The notes under the pieces are model-generated. The model did no database searches. It was not told the origin of the DNA and was given only the letters and a program-made list of their open reading frames with translations. Below are positions 8,371 through 17,356 of a stretch of 64,000 nt of DNA, in pieces. Every line of letters starts with the position of its first letter. Within the stretch, counting starts at the first letter, position 1. Position numbers and translations under genes: made by a program. Origin of the DNA: Ichthyobacterium seriolicida (GTDB taxonomy: Bacteria > Bacteroidota > Bacteroidia > Flavobacteriales > Ichthyobacteriaceae). Location: positions 184,893 to 248,892 of the forward strand of contig NZ_AP014564.1 of assembly GCF_002369955.1 (NCBI RefSeq). Reading direction: 5' to 3'.

Positions 8371-11300
8371 TTATCCAGCAACCGCTACCTTAACCCAATA
8401 ATGACCTACTGCACTGCCACTACTTTCTTTAAGAGTATACTTTACTTCCTTTTCGTTAGAAAAATCTTGTTCCCCAGTAGGTTCTAGAGTATACGAAGAA
8501 CTACTACTACTATCCAAACTAAGTGTTAAAGACTTTAAATCTTCTTGAGAAGTTCCAGAAGGCACAGTAATAGTTATAACTCTGGTAGTTGCATCAATAT
8601 TCTTAGAATCTGGAATGATCTCAGTACTATCAGATTTTTTCACTTTCAAACTATCAGCAACTATAACCTTAGTAGAATCATGTATATACACATCATAAGT
8701 CTTTGCTGTACTATTATCCTCAGCTGTTACAGTATATGTAACAGAATTTTCATAAGAAAAAGTTTGAGCATCTGCTGGAGTTACAGTAGCATAATCTGAT
8801 TGTGTTGTAGTAGGAATTTTTGATTCTGTTGGAAGGCTAGACACAGGCACAACTATTCTGCCATTTATACTACTATTAGGATGTGTAATATTACCACTAT
8901 CAGAACCAATTGTAAATGTTTTAATCTGAGCTATAGTTGATTTTTCTCTAGTTACAGTAACTTGATAAGTCTTTTGCATACCTTCTTTACCTGTTACTAT
9001 ATACTGAACAGCTTCGCCAGATGTAAACTCTTGAGATACCCCACTGGCAGAAGAAGAACTGGCAATAGTAGCATCATCTCCTCCTAATACAATTGTAGGA
9101 GTTAGAGTCACTTTATCTGAATTTTTCTTAACAGAAGCAGGAACTGTTATAGTTATGGTATTATTTTCATGGTTAATTTGTCCTATCACTTCCGTGTTTA
9201 TGCCTGTATTAGTGCCATCAGATTTAGTTTCAAATTTAAAAGACTTAATATAAGGCCCTTTAACTGCTGTTATAGTATAAACTCTTTTAGAACCCGTATC
9301 ACTTTTTGTTAAAGTAAATGTATTACTGCCAGTAGCACTAATATCTCCAGATGCCGCTGCACCACTAGCTGGACTTACAGTACAACCATCAGGAAGAGTG
9401 ATCGCAGGTGTTAATCCTGTTAAATCAATGTCAGTATTACGGTCAGCATCTTTATGAGGAAATTTTAGTAAGATAATGCCAACATCAGAGTCTTCAGCAT
9501 GAGTTAATGTAGCTTCAACTTCTTCTTTAATACCTTTTTCAGTAGTAGCTGGTATTTTAAAGCTTTCTAATTTTGGCGCCGCTTCTTTAGTTACAGTTAC
9601 TGTGTACGTTTTAGCAAACGATGTATAAGTAGAGTTTTTTACTATATACTGAACAGCCTGGTTAAAGACTTTTGCAGAAGCAGCAGGTTCAACGGTAGCA
9701 ATACTATCATCTCCTAATGTAATTGTAGGAGTTAGACTGTTACTTAAGATTACAGCGCTAGGAACGGTTATGACTATTGTTCCAGTATCGTGATTAACAC
9801 TTGTTGCACTTATATCAGTACTTATACCATTCCCGCTATTAGCGTTCGTTTTAAACTCAAACTTACTAATATAAGGTCCTTTGACTGCTTCAACAGTATA
9901 AACTCTTTGGGAGCCTGTATCCGTTTTTGTTAGAGTAAATGTAGCACTGTTAATATCTTCAGTTACTGCTGCACCACTAGCTGGACTTACAGCACAACCA
10001 GTAGGAACTTCTATAGTAGGGGTTAATCCTGTTAAAGAAATATCCGTATTTGTATTCCTAGGGAATTTTAGTAAGATTGTGCCAGTGTTTTCGGAATCAG
10101 TATGTGTTAATATAGCTTCAACTTTTTCTTTAATACCTTTTCCATTATCAGCTGCTATTTCAAATTTTGTCAATCTAGGCGCTGCTTCTTTAGTTACAGT
10201 TACTTCATAAGTTTTTTCTATACCATTAGCTGAAACTTTATATTGAACAGGGGTATTTCCAGTAAAAGTACGAGGAGTTTCACTTAATGGATCAACAGTA
10301 ACACCACTTTCAACTTCAATTGTAGGTGTTAGATTTTGATTTAAGTTTACAGTGCTAGGAATGGTTATAGCTATAGCTCCAGTATCGTGATTAATACTCG
10401 TAGCACTTATTTCAGTACTTATACCATTCCCGCTATTAGTGTTCGTTTGAAATTTAAAAGACTTAATAGAAGGCCCTTTAACTGCTTGTACAGTATAAAC
10501 TCTTTTAGAACCTGTGTCAGTTTTTGTTAGAGTAAATGTTTTACCGCTAATATCATCAGATATTTCGCTAGCAGTAGGATCTAGACTACAACCAGTAGGA
10601 ACTTCTATAGTAGGTGTTAATCCTGTTAAATTAATAGCAGTTCCTGTATAAGGAATATTTAACAAAATTTTACCCGTAGCAGACCCTTGCTCATGCTCAA
10701 ATGTAGCAGTTACCTCATCTCTAATACCCTTACTATTATCAGCTGGTATTTTAAAGCTTTCTAATTTTGGTCCTTCTTCCTTAGTTACAGTTACTTTATA
10801 AGTTTTTGTTCTACCATCTTGAGCTGTTACAGTATATTCCTCTTCTGAACCAGATGTAAAAGTTTTAGCTTCTTCATTTGCTGGACTAACCGTAGCTCCA
10901 GAACTTATCTCTATAGTAGGCTTAAGATCTGCTAAATCAGCAATATTTGGAACTATTAATGATATGGTAGCTTCTCCACTTTCTGACTTTATTATAATTC
11001 CAGTTATGTCTTTTACAAGACCCTTACCATTATTTTTTTCATCATTAATAAATTTAAATGAACTAATAGCGCATTCATTAGATGAACCTTTGGTTATATA
11101 TACTTTGTATTCCTTAGCAGTTCCATCTTTAGCTGTTACAGTAAAAACTTTTTTATAACGTTTAGGAGAAGGTGTTTCTGAAGACTCCTCAGAAGATTCT
11201 TCAAGTTCAAAATTAACTTCATCTCCACTAGCAGGTGATATGCTATATCCTTCAGAAAGTTTTATATCAAACTTTAATCCAGTTAAAATAGCCGAATGAG

Positions 11301-11523
11301 GAACTGTTAACGATACAGTATAATCAGCAGTATCTATATCACATGTTATATCAGAAACTAATCCTTTTTCAGGGTTTTCAGATTCAATTAGGGAAATAGA
11401 CTCTATGCCTACTCCTATAGCTAAATTATTATCATAACCTTTATTCTTTTCACAAGAAAAAATAAACACAGATAACAACACAAAAGAGAAAATTATACTC
11501 TTCACAAAAGAAAATGTCTTCAT
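8371..11523 (-). CDS. Multi-domain repeat lipoprotein (about ten DUF5018-like domains)
   Basis: A 1050-aa lipoprotein with lipobox Cys24 (VFIFSC). The mature chain is almost entirely ~95-105-residue beta-type repeats. Each starts with a motif like 'IKSFKF', has a core like 'ITVPxxxxLxxLTPTI', and ends in a hairpin 'YTVTAQDGRTKTYKVTVTK' or variant. I count about ten. From the third to the eighth they alternate between two subtypes. One ends 'TFTLTKTDTGSKRVYT' and contains 'PTIEVPTGC'. The other has 'ISATSINHDTG' and ends 'TYTVTVTKEAAP'. The unit of expansion was therefore a ~200-aa pair. The domain resembles Bacteroidota DUF5018; function unknown, probably a surface-exposed stalk. A terminator follows at 8294-8333, and the upstream element at 11635-11658 is shared with array 1. 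Confidence 0.9.
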   Translation of the reverse strand: MKTFSFVKSIIFSFVLLSVFIFSCEKNKGYDNNLAIGVGIESISLIESENPEKGLVSDITCDIDTADYTVSLTVPHSAILTGLKFDIKLSEGYSISPASGDEVNFELEESSEESSETPSPKRYKKVFTVTAKDGTAKEYKVYITKGSSNECAISSFKFINDEKNNGKGLVKDITGIIIKSESGEATISLIVPNIADLADLKPTIEISSGATVSPANEEAKTFTSGSEEEYTVTAQDGRTKTYKVTVTKEEGPKLESFKIPADNSKGIRDEVTATFEHEQGSATGKILLNIPYTGTAINLTGLTPTIEVPTGCSLDPTASEISDDISGKTFTLTKTDTGSKRVYTVQAVKGPSIKSFKFQTNTNSGNGISTEISATSINHDTGAIAITIPSTVNLNQNLTPTIEVESGVTVDPLSETPRTFTGNTPVQYKVSANGIEKTYEVTVTKEAAPRLTKFEIAADNGKGIKEKVEAILTHTDSENTGTILLKFPRNTNTDISLTGLTPTIEVPTGCAVSPASGAAVTEDINSATFTLTKTDTGSQRVYTVEAVKGPYISKFEFKTNANSGNGISTDISATSVNHDTGTIVITVPSAVILSNSLTPTITLGDDSIATVEPAASAKVFNQAVQYIVKNSTYTSFAKTYTVTVTKEAAPKLESFKIPATTEKGIKEEVEATLTHAEDSDVGIILLKFPHKDADRNTDIDLTGLTPAITLPDGCTVSPASGAAASGDISATGSNTFTLTKSDTGSKRVYTITAVKGPYIKSFKFETKSDGTNTGINTEVIGQINHENNTITITVPASVKKNSDKVTLTPTIVLGGDDATIASSSSASGVSQEFTSGEAVQYIVTGKEGMQKTYQVTVTREKSTIAQIKTFTIGSDSGNITHPNSSINGRIVVPVSSLPTESKIPTTTQSDYATVTPADAQTFSYENSVTYTVTAEDNSTAKTYDVYIHDSTKVIVADSLKVKKSDSTEIIPDSKNIDATTRVITITVPSGTSQEDLKSLTLSLDSSSSSSYTLEPTGEQDFSNEKEVKYTLKESSGSAVGHYWVKVAVAG

Positions 11524-11634
11524 GTTTTTTTTTAAAATAATTAATTACAACCTGTCAATCACCTTGAATATCAAAGCATTAACCACAAATTTTAGCATAA
11601 TTCTTTCCCCTAAAGACAAAGAATTAAATATCCT

Positions 11635-11658
11635 AGCTAATATAGTAGCAATTATTTA
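11635..11658 (-). promoter_or_regulatory. Shared upstream element of lipoprotein genes, copy 2
   Basis: AGCTAATATAGTAGCAATTA plus TTTA lies 112 bp before the start at 11523. It matches the elements at 5550 and 28004 at most positions, with the same orientation and nearly the same distance from the start codon. Confidence 0.45.
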
Positions 11659-11700
11659 CTTGTGGTTCTTTTTTAACAATCATATTTTTTAAAAAAGTGA

Positions 11701-11735
11701 AGCCATCTCATTAATGAAATGAGGCGGTTTTTTAA
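11701..11735. terminator. Hairpin with T-run, IS-end-like family
   Basis: CCATCTCATT … AATGAGGCGG followed by TTTTTT on the plus strand. It resembles the hairpins at 26140, 26511 and 62358 (GAAGC…CTC … GAG…), so it may be both a terminator and the relic end of an IS. Confidence 0.45.
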
Positions 11736-11772
11736 TTTTTGGTATTAGAGAGCTCTTTAGTTTCCTTTTTAA

Positions 11773-12130
11773 GATACTATCACGTAAAGTGTGTAAATAA
11801 AAAGAGCTGTCTCAGTTTTGAGACAGCTTCAGTATTCTGCCAGCCCCTCTTTTATTTTGGAGAATTCACCCCAAAGTTTTAAAAAAAACTGTTTCAAGGA
11901 TGAGGACTTGTGTTTGTTCACTTTTAAAACGTTTTAAGGGCATGTGAAAAACTTCAGAGAAAAAACATAGATAAGCCTTTTAAAAAAAAGAATAAGGATC
12001 CCTCTTCCCACTTTTTCTTGCACAGAAGCTACCTTAGTTGTCTCGAGAAAAACACCTAGAAGGTGAATTCCCCCAATAGGGAAACAGGACAGCAGCAGAG
12101 CATTTATTTACACACTCTAAAGATAATATC
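11773..12130. mobile_element. 358-bp miniature element with ~28-bp imperfect terminal inverted repeats
   Basis: The left end GATACTATCACGTAAAGTGT plus GTAAATAAA and the right end (reverse complement, GATATTATCTTTAGAGTGTG plus TAAATAAA) match over 28-29 bp. Inside are a perfect hairpin AGCTGTCTCA/TGAGACAGCT (11805-11828) and a second inverted pair around GAATTCACC (near 11862 and 12062). There is no ORF of note. The AAAGTGTGTAAA end also occurs at 53836-53847 and, inverted, near 39500. This looks like a non-autonomous element; the parent IS family is uncertain. Confidence 0.55.
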
Positions 12131-12152
12131 AGTTAGGGAAATATAACTTATT

Positions 12153-13913
12153 CTATATTTTCCTCATCCTAATGCTCTTAGGTGTCACTTCCAGATATTC
12201 GTCATCTTTGATGTATTCCATAGCTTCTTCCAATGAAAATTCTACTTTAGCAGCTATTTTAACAGCTTCATCACTACCTGATTTCCTCATATTAGTAAGC
12301 TGTTTACCCTTTATTAGATTGACGCTCAAATCATTATCTCTAGTGTGCTCTCCCACTACCTGACCCTTGTAAATAACCTCTCCTGGATCTACAAAAAAGA
12401 TTCCTCTATCTTGTAATTTGTTTAAAGCAAAAGCCGTAACAGGGCCTCCTTCCATAGATATTAAAGCTCCCTTTTTCTTATCTGTAAATTCTCCCTTAAA
12501 AGGTAAGTACTCTCTAAATCGATGTGTGATAGTGGCATTTCCAGAGGTAGCTGTGAGCATATTATTTCTCAATCCTATCAACCCTCTAGAAGGAATATCA
12601 AATTCTAAGTGAACTAAATCACCTTTACTCTTCATAATTAATAAATCGCCTTTTTTCTGGGTCACTAACTCTATAACTTTACCTGAATATTCTTCAGGTG
12701 TGTCGACTATAAGTGTTTCAAAAGGTTCGTTTTTTTGACCATCTATATCTTTATATATCACACTAGGCCTACCAACTTGTAACTCATATCCCTCTCTCCT
12801 CATAGTCTCTATCAAAACAGATAGATGTAAAACTCCCCTGCCATAAACATTAAATTTATCTTCATAATCGGTATCTTCAACTCTCAATGCAAGGTTTTTC
12901 TCCAATTCGCTATACAGCCTATCCCTTATATGACGAGAAGTTATAAACTTACCCTCCTTACCGAAAAATGGAGAATTATTTATAGCGAATAACATACTCA
13001 TAGTAGGTTCATCTATAGCAATCCTCTTCAAAGGCTCTGGATTTTGAACATCGCTTACGGTATCACCTATCTCAAAACCATCTATCCCTACTATGGCACA
13101 GATATCCCCACATTTAACTTCTGAAACCTTGACCTTTCCCATACCTTCGAATAGGTATAATTCCTTTATTCTAACTTTTTTTATCTCATCATTAAACTTA
13201 CAGAGTGCATAGTCTTTATTATCAAATAAATCTCCTTTATAAACCCTTCCTATAGCTATCCTCCCAGTGAATTTAGAATAATCTAAAGAAGTTATCTGCA
13301 TTTGAGCAACCCCTTCTCTATAAGGCGCAGGAGGTATCTCAGATATTATAGTATCTAACAAGACATTTATATCTGAGGTAGGTTTTTTCCAATCCATACT
13401 CATCCAACCTTCCTTAGAAGAACCGTATACGGTTACAAAATCTAATTGGTCGTCTGTAGCCTCTAAATTAAACATCAACTCATATATAGACTCCTGTGTA
13501 AGATCTGGAGTGCAATTTTCTTTATCTACCTTATTTATTACTACTATAGGTTTTAGATTCAACTCTATGGCTTTGCTTAATACAAACCTAGTTTGAGGCA
13601 TAACCCCCTCAAAAGCATCTACAAGTAGTAATACTCCGTCAGCCATCTTCAAAACACGTTCAACCTCTCCCCCAAAATCTGCGTGCCCAGGAGTATCTAT
13701 GACGTTTATTTTAACATCCTTATATCTGACAGAAATATTCTTCGATAGTATAGTAATACCTCTCTCTCTCTCTAACTCATTATTATCCAACAACAAATCT
13801 GCTTGAGATTTTCTATCATTTAAGACCTTACAAGTAGTAATTATCTTATCCACTAATGTTGTTTTCCCATGATCGACATGAGCTATTATAGCCACATTGC
13901 GTATTTCTTGCAT
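12153..13913 (-). CDS. typA: Ribosome-associated GTPase TypA/BipA
   Basis: A translational GTPase of 586 aa from the start chosen here. An in-frame ATG 12 codons upstream exists, but the family begins with 'MQEIRNVAIIAHVDHGKTT', so 13911-13913 is the better start. An AAGGGG sequence lies just before it. G1 (AHVDHGKTT) is at about 11-19. Then come switch I 'ERERGITI', G3 'DTPGHADFGGEVER' and G4 'NKVDKENCTPD', followed by EF-G-like domains and the BipA-specific C-terminal domain ending 'EVTPKSIRMRKI'. The length is typical. BipA is known to assist 50S assembly and stress adaptation. All key residues are present. Confidence 0.95.
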   Translation of the reverse strand: MQEIRNVAIIAHVDHGKTTLVDKIITTCKVLNDRKSQADLLLDNNELERERGITILSKNISVRYKDVKINVIDTPGHADFGGEVERVLKMADGVLLLVDAFEGVMPQTRFVLSKAIELNLKPIVVINKVDKENCTPDLTQESIYELMFNLEATDDQLDFVTVYGSSKEGWMSMDWKKPTSDINVLLDTIISEIPPAPYREGVAQMQITSLDYSKFTGRIAIGRVYKGDLFDNKDYALCKFNDEIKKVRIKELYLFEGMGKVKVSEVKCGDICAIVGIDGFEIGDTVSDVQNPEPLKRIAIDEPTMSMLFAINNSPFFGKEGKFITSRHIRDRLYSELEKNLALRVEDTDYEDKFNVYGRGVLHLSVLIETMRREGYELQVGRPSVIYKDIDGQKNEPFETLIVDTPEEYSGKVIELVTQKKGDLLIMKSKGDLVHLEFDIPSRGLIGLRNNMLTATSGNATITHRFREYLPFKGEFTDKKKGALISMEGGPVTAFALNKLQDRGIFFVDPGEVIYKGQVVGEHTRDNDLSVNLIKGKQLTNMRKSGSDEAVKIAAKVEFSLEEAMEYIKDDEYLEVTPKSIRMRKI

Positions 13914-13937
13914 AATATTTCCCCTTAGAAAAAGGGC

Positions 13938-13971
13938 GCTAAGGTACAACTTGTTTTTCTACTTCTCGCAA
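13938..13971 (-). promoter_or_regulatory. Possible typA promoter
   Basis: On the minus strand TACCTTAG (13945-13938) matches 7 of 8 positions of the Bacteroidota -7 box TAnnTTTG, 26 bp before the ATG. A TTG at 13971-13969 sits about 22 bp further up as a weak -33. Motif only. Confidence 0.3.
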
Positions 13972-13981
13972 CTCGCACTGA

Positions 13982-14075
13982 AAAACTCGGATTAACATTT
14001 TAAATTAAAAAGGTTCAAGCATTTTTATATTAATCGAATTCAAATTAAAAATGTGTTGTAAAACTCGGATTAACA
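13982..14075. repeat. 16-bp direct repeat upstream of typA
   Basis: AAAACTCGGATTAACA occurs at 13982-13997 and again at 14060-14075, between typA and the tRNA. The spacing is 78 bp. It may be a small duplication or two binding sites. The rest of 13914-14208 is AT-rich without a gene. Confidence 0.5.
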
Positions 14076-14208
14076 AAAATTATAGTTTCAATAACCAACA
14101 ATCATAATTTGGATTTTTTTGTCTTTATAGATTTGAGTTATATAAAATATTTTTTGTTAATTGCGAGTCGTTTTTTGAAAGGGATTGCCCTATAATTTAG
14201 AATAGTTA

Positions 14209-14295
14209 GGAGAGGTGGTCGAGTGGTCTAAGGCGCACGCTTGGAAAGCGTGTATATGCGAAAGTGTATCAAGGGTTCGAATCCCTTTCTCTCCG
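14209..14295 (+). tRNA. tRNA-Ser(GGA)
   Basis: An 87-nt class II tRNA. The acceptor stem GGAGAGG (14209-14215) pairs with TCTCTCC (14288-14294), with a G discriminator at 14295. The anticodon stem-loop CACGCTTGGAAAGCGTG carries anticodon GGA. A long variable arm follows, then T-arm AAGGGTTCGAATCCCTT. CCA is not encoded. Confidence 0.95.
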
Positions 14296-14359
14296 CTGTG
14301 TTGTAGTAGTATAAAAATTGAAAAAAAACAGTAATCAAGTTGTAATATTTTAATAAAAA

Positions 14360-15235
14360 ATGAAAAATAAAATAATAATTTTTGGCATAGCATCAGTACT
14401 TGTAATGTTGAGCGTATCTGTATCTATAGCAGATGAAATAAATCTTCAAAAGAGTCCAAACGAAAATCCTATTACCGATACAGAGCAATTAGATGATTCT
14501 TCTATTGAAGATGTTGAAAGTGATACAGAATTGGACGATTCCGAAAGTTTAAGCAAAACTAATAGAGCTTCTAGCCAAGATGATAAAGAAAACCAAACTT
14601 TTCATCAAATCCTCAAAACAAAATTTATAGAAGGTGGCGCAGGATTTATGGGAATTGTATTAATATCTCTAATACTAGGGCTAGCAGTCGCTATTGAAAG
14701 AATTATTTACCTCAATATGGCTACTACAAACACTCGTAAATTAATATCTAGCATAGATAAATCTCTAGGCGATAACAACGGTAATGTCCAACAAGCAAAA
14801 GAAATTTGCAGAAATACAAAAGGTCCCGTGGCATCGATATTTTATCAAGGTTTAGACAGAGCAGATGAAGGGATAGAAATGGTTGAAAAATCTGTAATTT
14901 CTTATGGAGGTGTTCAAATGGGTTTATTGGAAAAAAATATATCTTGGTTATCCCTTTTCATATCTCTAGCACCTATGTTAGGTTTTATGGGAACTGTAAT
15001 AGGTATGATATCTGCATTTGACGCTATTGAAGCAGAAGGAGATATATCTCCTTCCCTAGTAGCAGGAGGTATTAAACAAGCACTGTTGACCACAGTCTTT
15101 GGTCTTATCGTAGCTATAATCTTGCAAATATTTTACAACTACATAATATCTAAAGTAGACAGCATAGTAAACAAAATGGAAGATGCCTCTATATCTCTTA
15201 TAGATATTTTGATAAAACATGAAACTAAAAAATAA
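14360..15235 (+). CDS. exbB: MotA/TolQ/ExbB-family proton channel subunit
   Basis: A 291-aa inner-membrane protein of the TonB/Tol energising complex. A signal-like segment (1-24) precedes an acidic, Ser-rich periplasmic stretch (25-85) that simple ExbB proteins lack. Three membrane helices follow at about 96-117, 196-218 and 242-262, with the conserved '[17 protein letters not shown]' and '[17 protein letters not shown]'. It starts the operon exbB-membrane protein-exbD-exbD (gaps 8, 16 and 20 bp). The complex uses the proton-motive force to drive TonB receptors, several of which lie in this window. TolQ-type or gliding-motor roles are alternatives. Confidence 0.9.
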   Translation: MKNKIIIFGIASVLVMLSVSVSIADEINLQKSPNENPITDTEQLDDSSIEDVESDTELDDSESLSKTNRASSQDDKENQTFHQILKTKFIEGGAGFMGIVLISLILGLAVAIERIIYLNMATTNTRKLISSIDKSLGDNNGNVQQAKEICRNTKGPVASIFYQGLDRADEGIEMVEKSVISYGGVQMGLLEKNISWLSLFISLAPMLGFMGTVIGMISAFDAIEAEGDISPSLVAGGIKQALLTTVFGLIVAIILQIFYNYIISKVDSIVNKMEDASISLIDILIKHETKK

Positions 15236-15243
15236 TTTTTTCC

Positions 15244-15690
15244 ATGGATAAAACCATACAACTAATAACTAAAATATTCCTGGGCATTGTTGGGGCAATT
15301 TCTATATGGTATTTATCTCAAATACTCTATTTCGGATCGGATATTTCTAATAATCATGAATTGCAATCCACCATTGTGGATCCTTTGTATGCTATAGTCG
15401 TATTCATTTTTTTTGCAGCTGTTTTTCTAACATTGTTATTTTCCGTAATAGGATTGCTAGATATAGTGCGATTAAAAAGGGTATTTGTATACTTATTGTT
15501 AACAGGAGTAGTATTTGCACTTTCATACTATATGTCTTCTGATGAGATAATAACATTTGTAAATGGAGATAAATCATCAGCAATGGAATCTAAAATGGTA
15601 GGAATGGGGATTTATATTTTTTACATACTCAGTGTGATAGCTATTTCTTCGATGTTTCTAACTGTTCTCTATAGAAAAGTGGTAAAATAA
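15244..15690 (+). CDS. Four-helix membrane protein in the exb operon
   Basis: A 148-aa membrane protein with four hydrophobic segments: near the N-terminus (IFLGIVGAISIWYLSQIL), then 'YAIVVFIFFAAVFLTLLF', 'VYLLLTGVVFALSYYM' and 'GIYIFYILSVIAISSMFL'. It lies between exbB and exbD with very short gaps, as a hypothetical membrane protein does in many Bacteroidota Exb/Tol clusters. No motif reveals its role; an accessory part of the proton channel is inferred from position only. Confidence 0.8.
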   Translation: MDKTIQLITKIFLGIVGAISIWYLSQILYFGSDISNNHELQSTIVDPLYAIVVFIFFAAVFLTLLFSVIGLLDIVRLKRVFVYLLLTGVVFALSYYMSSDEIITFVNGDKSSAMESKMVGMGIYIFYILSVIAISSMFLTVLYRKVVK

Positions 15691-15706
15691 AAATATACAT
15701 AATATC

Positions 15707-16273
15707 ATGGCAAGAAGAGAAGCAGCAGAGATTAACGCAGGTTCTATGGCAGATATTGCCTTTCTGCTATTAATATTTTTTCTGGTTACTACAACTATGG
15801 ATGTGGATATGGGGATAAGCAAAAAACTGCCTCCTATACCTCCCAAAGATCAAGAAGCTCCCCCTCCAATTAAGCAGAAGAATGTTCTGGTGGTCTTAAT
15901 AAACTCAAAAGATCAATTGATGATTGAAGGAGATCTAGTCTCCAGTATAGACAATGTAAAACAAATAGCTAAAGACTTTATAGACAATAATGGTGACGGG
16001 TCTTGTATGGATTGTAACGGCAAAAGAGATACAAAATCATCAGATAACCCTAACAAAGCGATAATATCATTACAAAATGATAGAGGAACTTCTTACGGAA
16101 TGTATATTTCAGTGCAAAATGAGTTAATAGCAGCTTATAACGAACTAAGGGATGAGTTATCTATGAGAAAATATGGGGATTTATATGATAACTTGGAATT
16201 AGATAATAAGAAAAAAATCAAGAAAATTTATCCTCAAAAAATTTCAGAAGCAGAACCCAAGGAATACAAATAA
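15707..16273 (+). CDS. exbD: ExbD/TolR-family biopolymer transport protein, first copy
   Basis: 188 aa. A short cytoplasmic N-terminus with 'EINAGSMADIAFLLLIFFLV' forms the single helix and carries the proton-coupling Asp of ExbD (here in SMADIAF, about residue 18). A periplasmic domain follows with 'KNVLVVLINSKDQLMIEG'. A CMDC-containing insertion around residues 102-105 is unusual for ExbD. It pairs with the next gene. Bacteroidota commonly encode two ExbD proteins in tandem. Confidence 0.92.
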   Translation: MARREAAEINAGSMADIAFLLLIFFLVTTTMDVDMGISKKLPPIPPKDQEAPPPIKQKNVLVVLINSKDQLMIEGDLVSSIDNVKQIAKDFIDNNGDGSCMDCNGKRDTKSSDNPNKAIISLQNDRGTSYGMYISVQNELIAAYNELRDELSMRKYGDLYDNLELDNKKKIKKIYPQKISEAEPKEYK

Positions 16274-16293
16274 TTTTTTAATTTAAAAAAAAT

Positions 16294-16770
16294 ATGGGAA
16301 AATTTAAAAAGAAGTCAGGCGGTGGGGTTCCTGCTATTTCAACAGCTTCTCTGCCAGATATAGTATTCATGTTATTGTTTTTTTTCATGGTTTCTACTGT
16401 GATGAGAGAGACTGATATGTTGGTTAAAATCAAATTGCCAAAAGCAACCGAAATAAATAAGTTGCAAAGGAAAAATCTAGTTAGTTATATATACGTAGGG
16501 GTGCCACATGAGAGATATAGAGCTACTTCTGGGTCAGAGGCTAGAATTCAACTAAATGATTCTTTTAAAAGAGTAGAAGACATTCCTAGCTTTGTAATAT
16601 CTGAGAGAGAAGCTAGAAAAGAAGAGGAGAGACCTTTTATGACTACTTCTATAAAAGCTGATTCCGATACCAAAATGGGAATCATTGCAGATATAAAACA
16701 AGAACTCAGAAAATCACAGGCACTAAAAATAAATTACTCGACCATTAAAAGCACTTCAGGTAATTTTTAG
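16294..16770 (+). CDS. exbD: ExbD/TolR-family biopolymer transport protein, second copy
   Basis: 158 aa. The N-terminal 'STASLPDIVFMLLFFFMVST' is the membrane helix with the conserved Asp (in LPDIVF). A periplasmic domain with 'LVKIKLPKATEINKLQ' and 'DTKMGIIADIKQELRK' follows. It is last in the exb operon, and I see no clear terminator after it. It probably forms a heteromeric stator with the preceding ExbD and ExbB. Confidence 0.92.
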   Translation: MGKFKKKSGGGVPAISTASLPDIVFMLLFFFMVSTVMRETDMLVKIKLPKATEINKLQRKNLVSYIYVGVPHERYRATSGSEARIQLNDSFKRVEDIPSFVISEREARKEEERPFMTTSIKADSDTKMGIIADIKQELRKSQALKINYSTIKSTSGNF

Positions 16771-16796
16771 ATAGCAATTAAGATCAGATTTCCTAA

Positions 16797-16838
16797 AATA
16801 AACCAAAAAGAAAACCCTCTCGAGTTGTCTTGAATCTA
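16797..16838 (+). mobile_element. Relic right end of an IS1595-type element
   Basis: AAACCCTCTCGAGTTGTCTTGAATC corresponds to the right end (CCCCTTAAGTTGTCTTGAACC) of the element at 44317-45057, including the preceding A-rich codons. Only ~40 bp remain. Confidence 0.5.
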
Positions 16839-16929
16839 AATTTTTACAAATCCGAATTCGCGGATTGATACTTAGTAAAATGGACTACCTCTAAGTGATC
16901 TCTAATAGAACTCGGGCTACAAAAAAAAC

Positions 16930-16950
16930 GCTATAGCAAACAACTATAGC
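16930..16950 (-). terminator. Hairpin GCTATAG/CTATAGC
   Basis: A 7-bp perfect stem with a 7-nt loop, flanked on the minus-strand 3' side by a run of eight T. It would terminate minus-strand transcription. The stretch 16839-17027 otherwise shows only a relic end of the second miniature-element family near 16897-16917. Confidence 0.4.
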
Positions 16951-17027
16951 AGCTAGTTTATTTAAAAATATACGTTCTTCAGTTTTCTGTCCGTAGTAGC
17001 CATATTTACCTGAGTCTTAGGATTTAA

Positions 17028-17240
17028 CCCAGATTATTCATAGCCATATAACTTTTTCAGTTTAAATCTATCGTTTTTATCGAGTATTTCCAAGTAATTA
17101 TCAATATAACTCAGGTTATAAACAATGTATTTTTATTCCTCATTTTTGGGGAATATCTAAAGTGGTCTAGATTTGGTTAAACCCCCTTTAAAATTAACAC
17201 CTAATATCAAATGTTGAAATATATTTATGGATAATTTGGA
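17028..17240. mobile_element. 213-bp miniature element flanked by TTAA (IS1380-like ends)
   Basis: The element starts CCCAGATTATTCATAG and ends, in reverse complement, TCCAAATTATCCATAA. TTAA lies directly outside both ends (17024-17027 and 17241-17244). The interior (TATTTTTATTCCTCATTTTT…) recurs at 22892-23045, 34604-34771, 53851-53912 and 57434-57536. The ends match those of the IS1380-type pieces at 31013 and 54367, and TTAA targeting fits the IS1380/piggyBac-like group. This is a probable non-autonomous derivative. Confidence 0.6.
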
Positions 17241-17356
17241 TTAAATCAAAATTTTTATTAAATTTGCGGCCATATATCAAACCGATATAATAGTAGATAT
17301 TATTTTTTTGTAGTAAATGCAGTAACATAAAAAAACAAGTAGTGCAAAATAATTTA

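Noticed and set aside
11805-11828. Hairpin as terminator of typA
   Set aside because: The stem is perfect but no T-run follows on either strand, and it lies inside an element with terminal repeats; I treat it as part of that element.
14190-14393. 67-codon minus-strand frame over the tRNA
   Set aside because: It is antisense to tRNA-Ser and the exbB start; tRNA-derived frames of this kind are a common false call.
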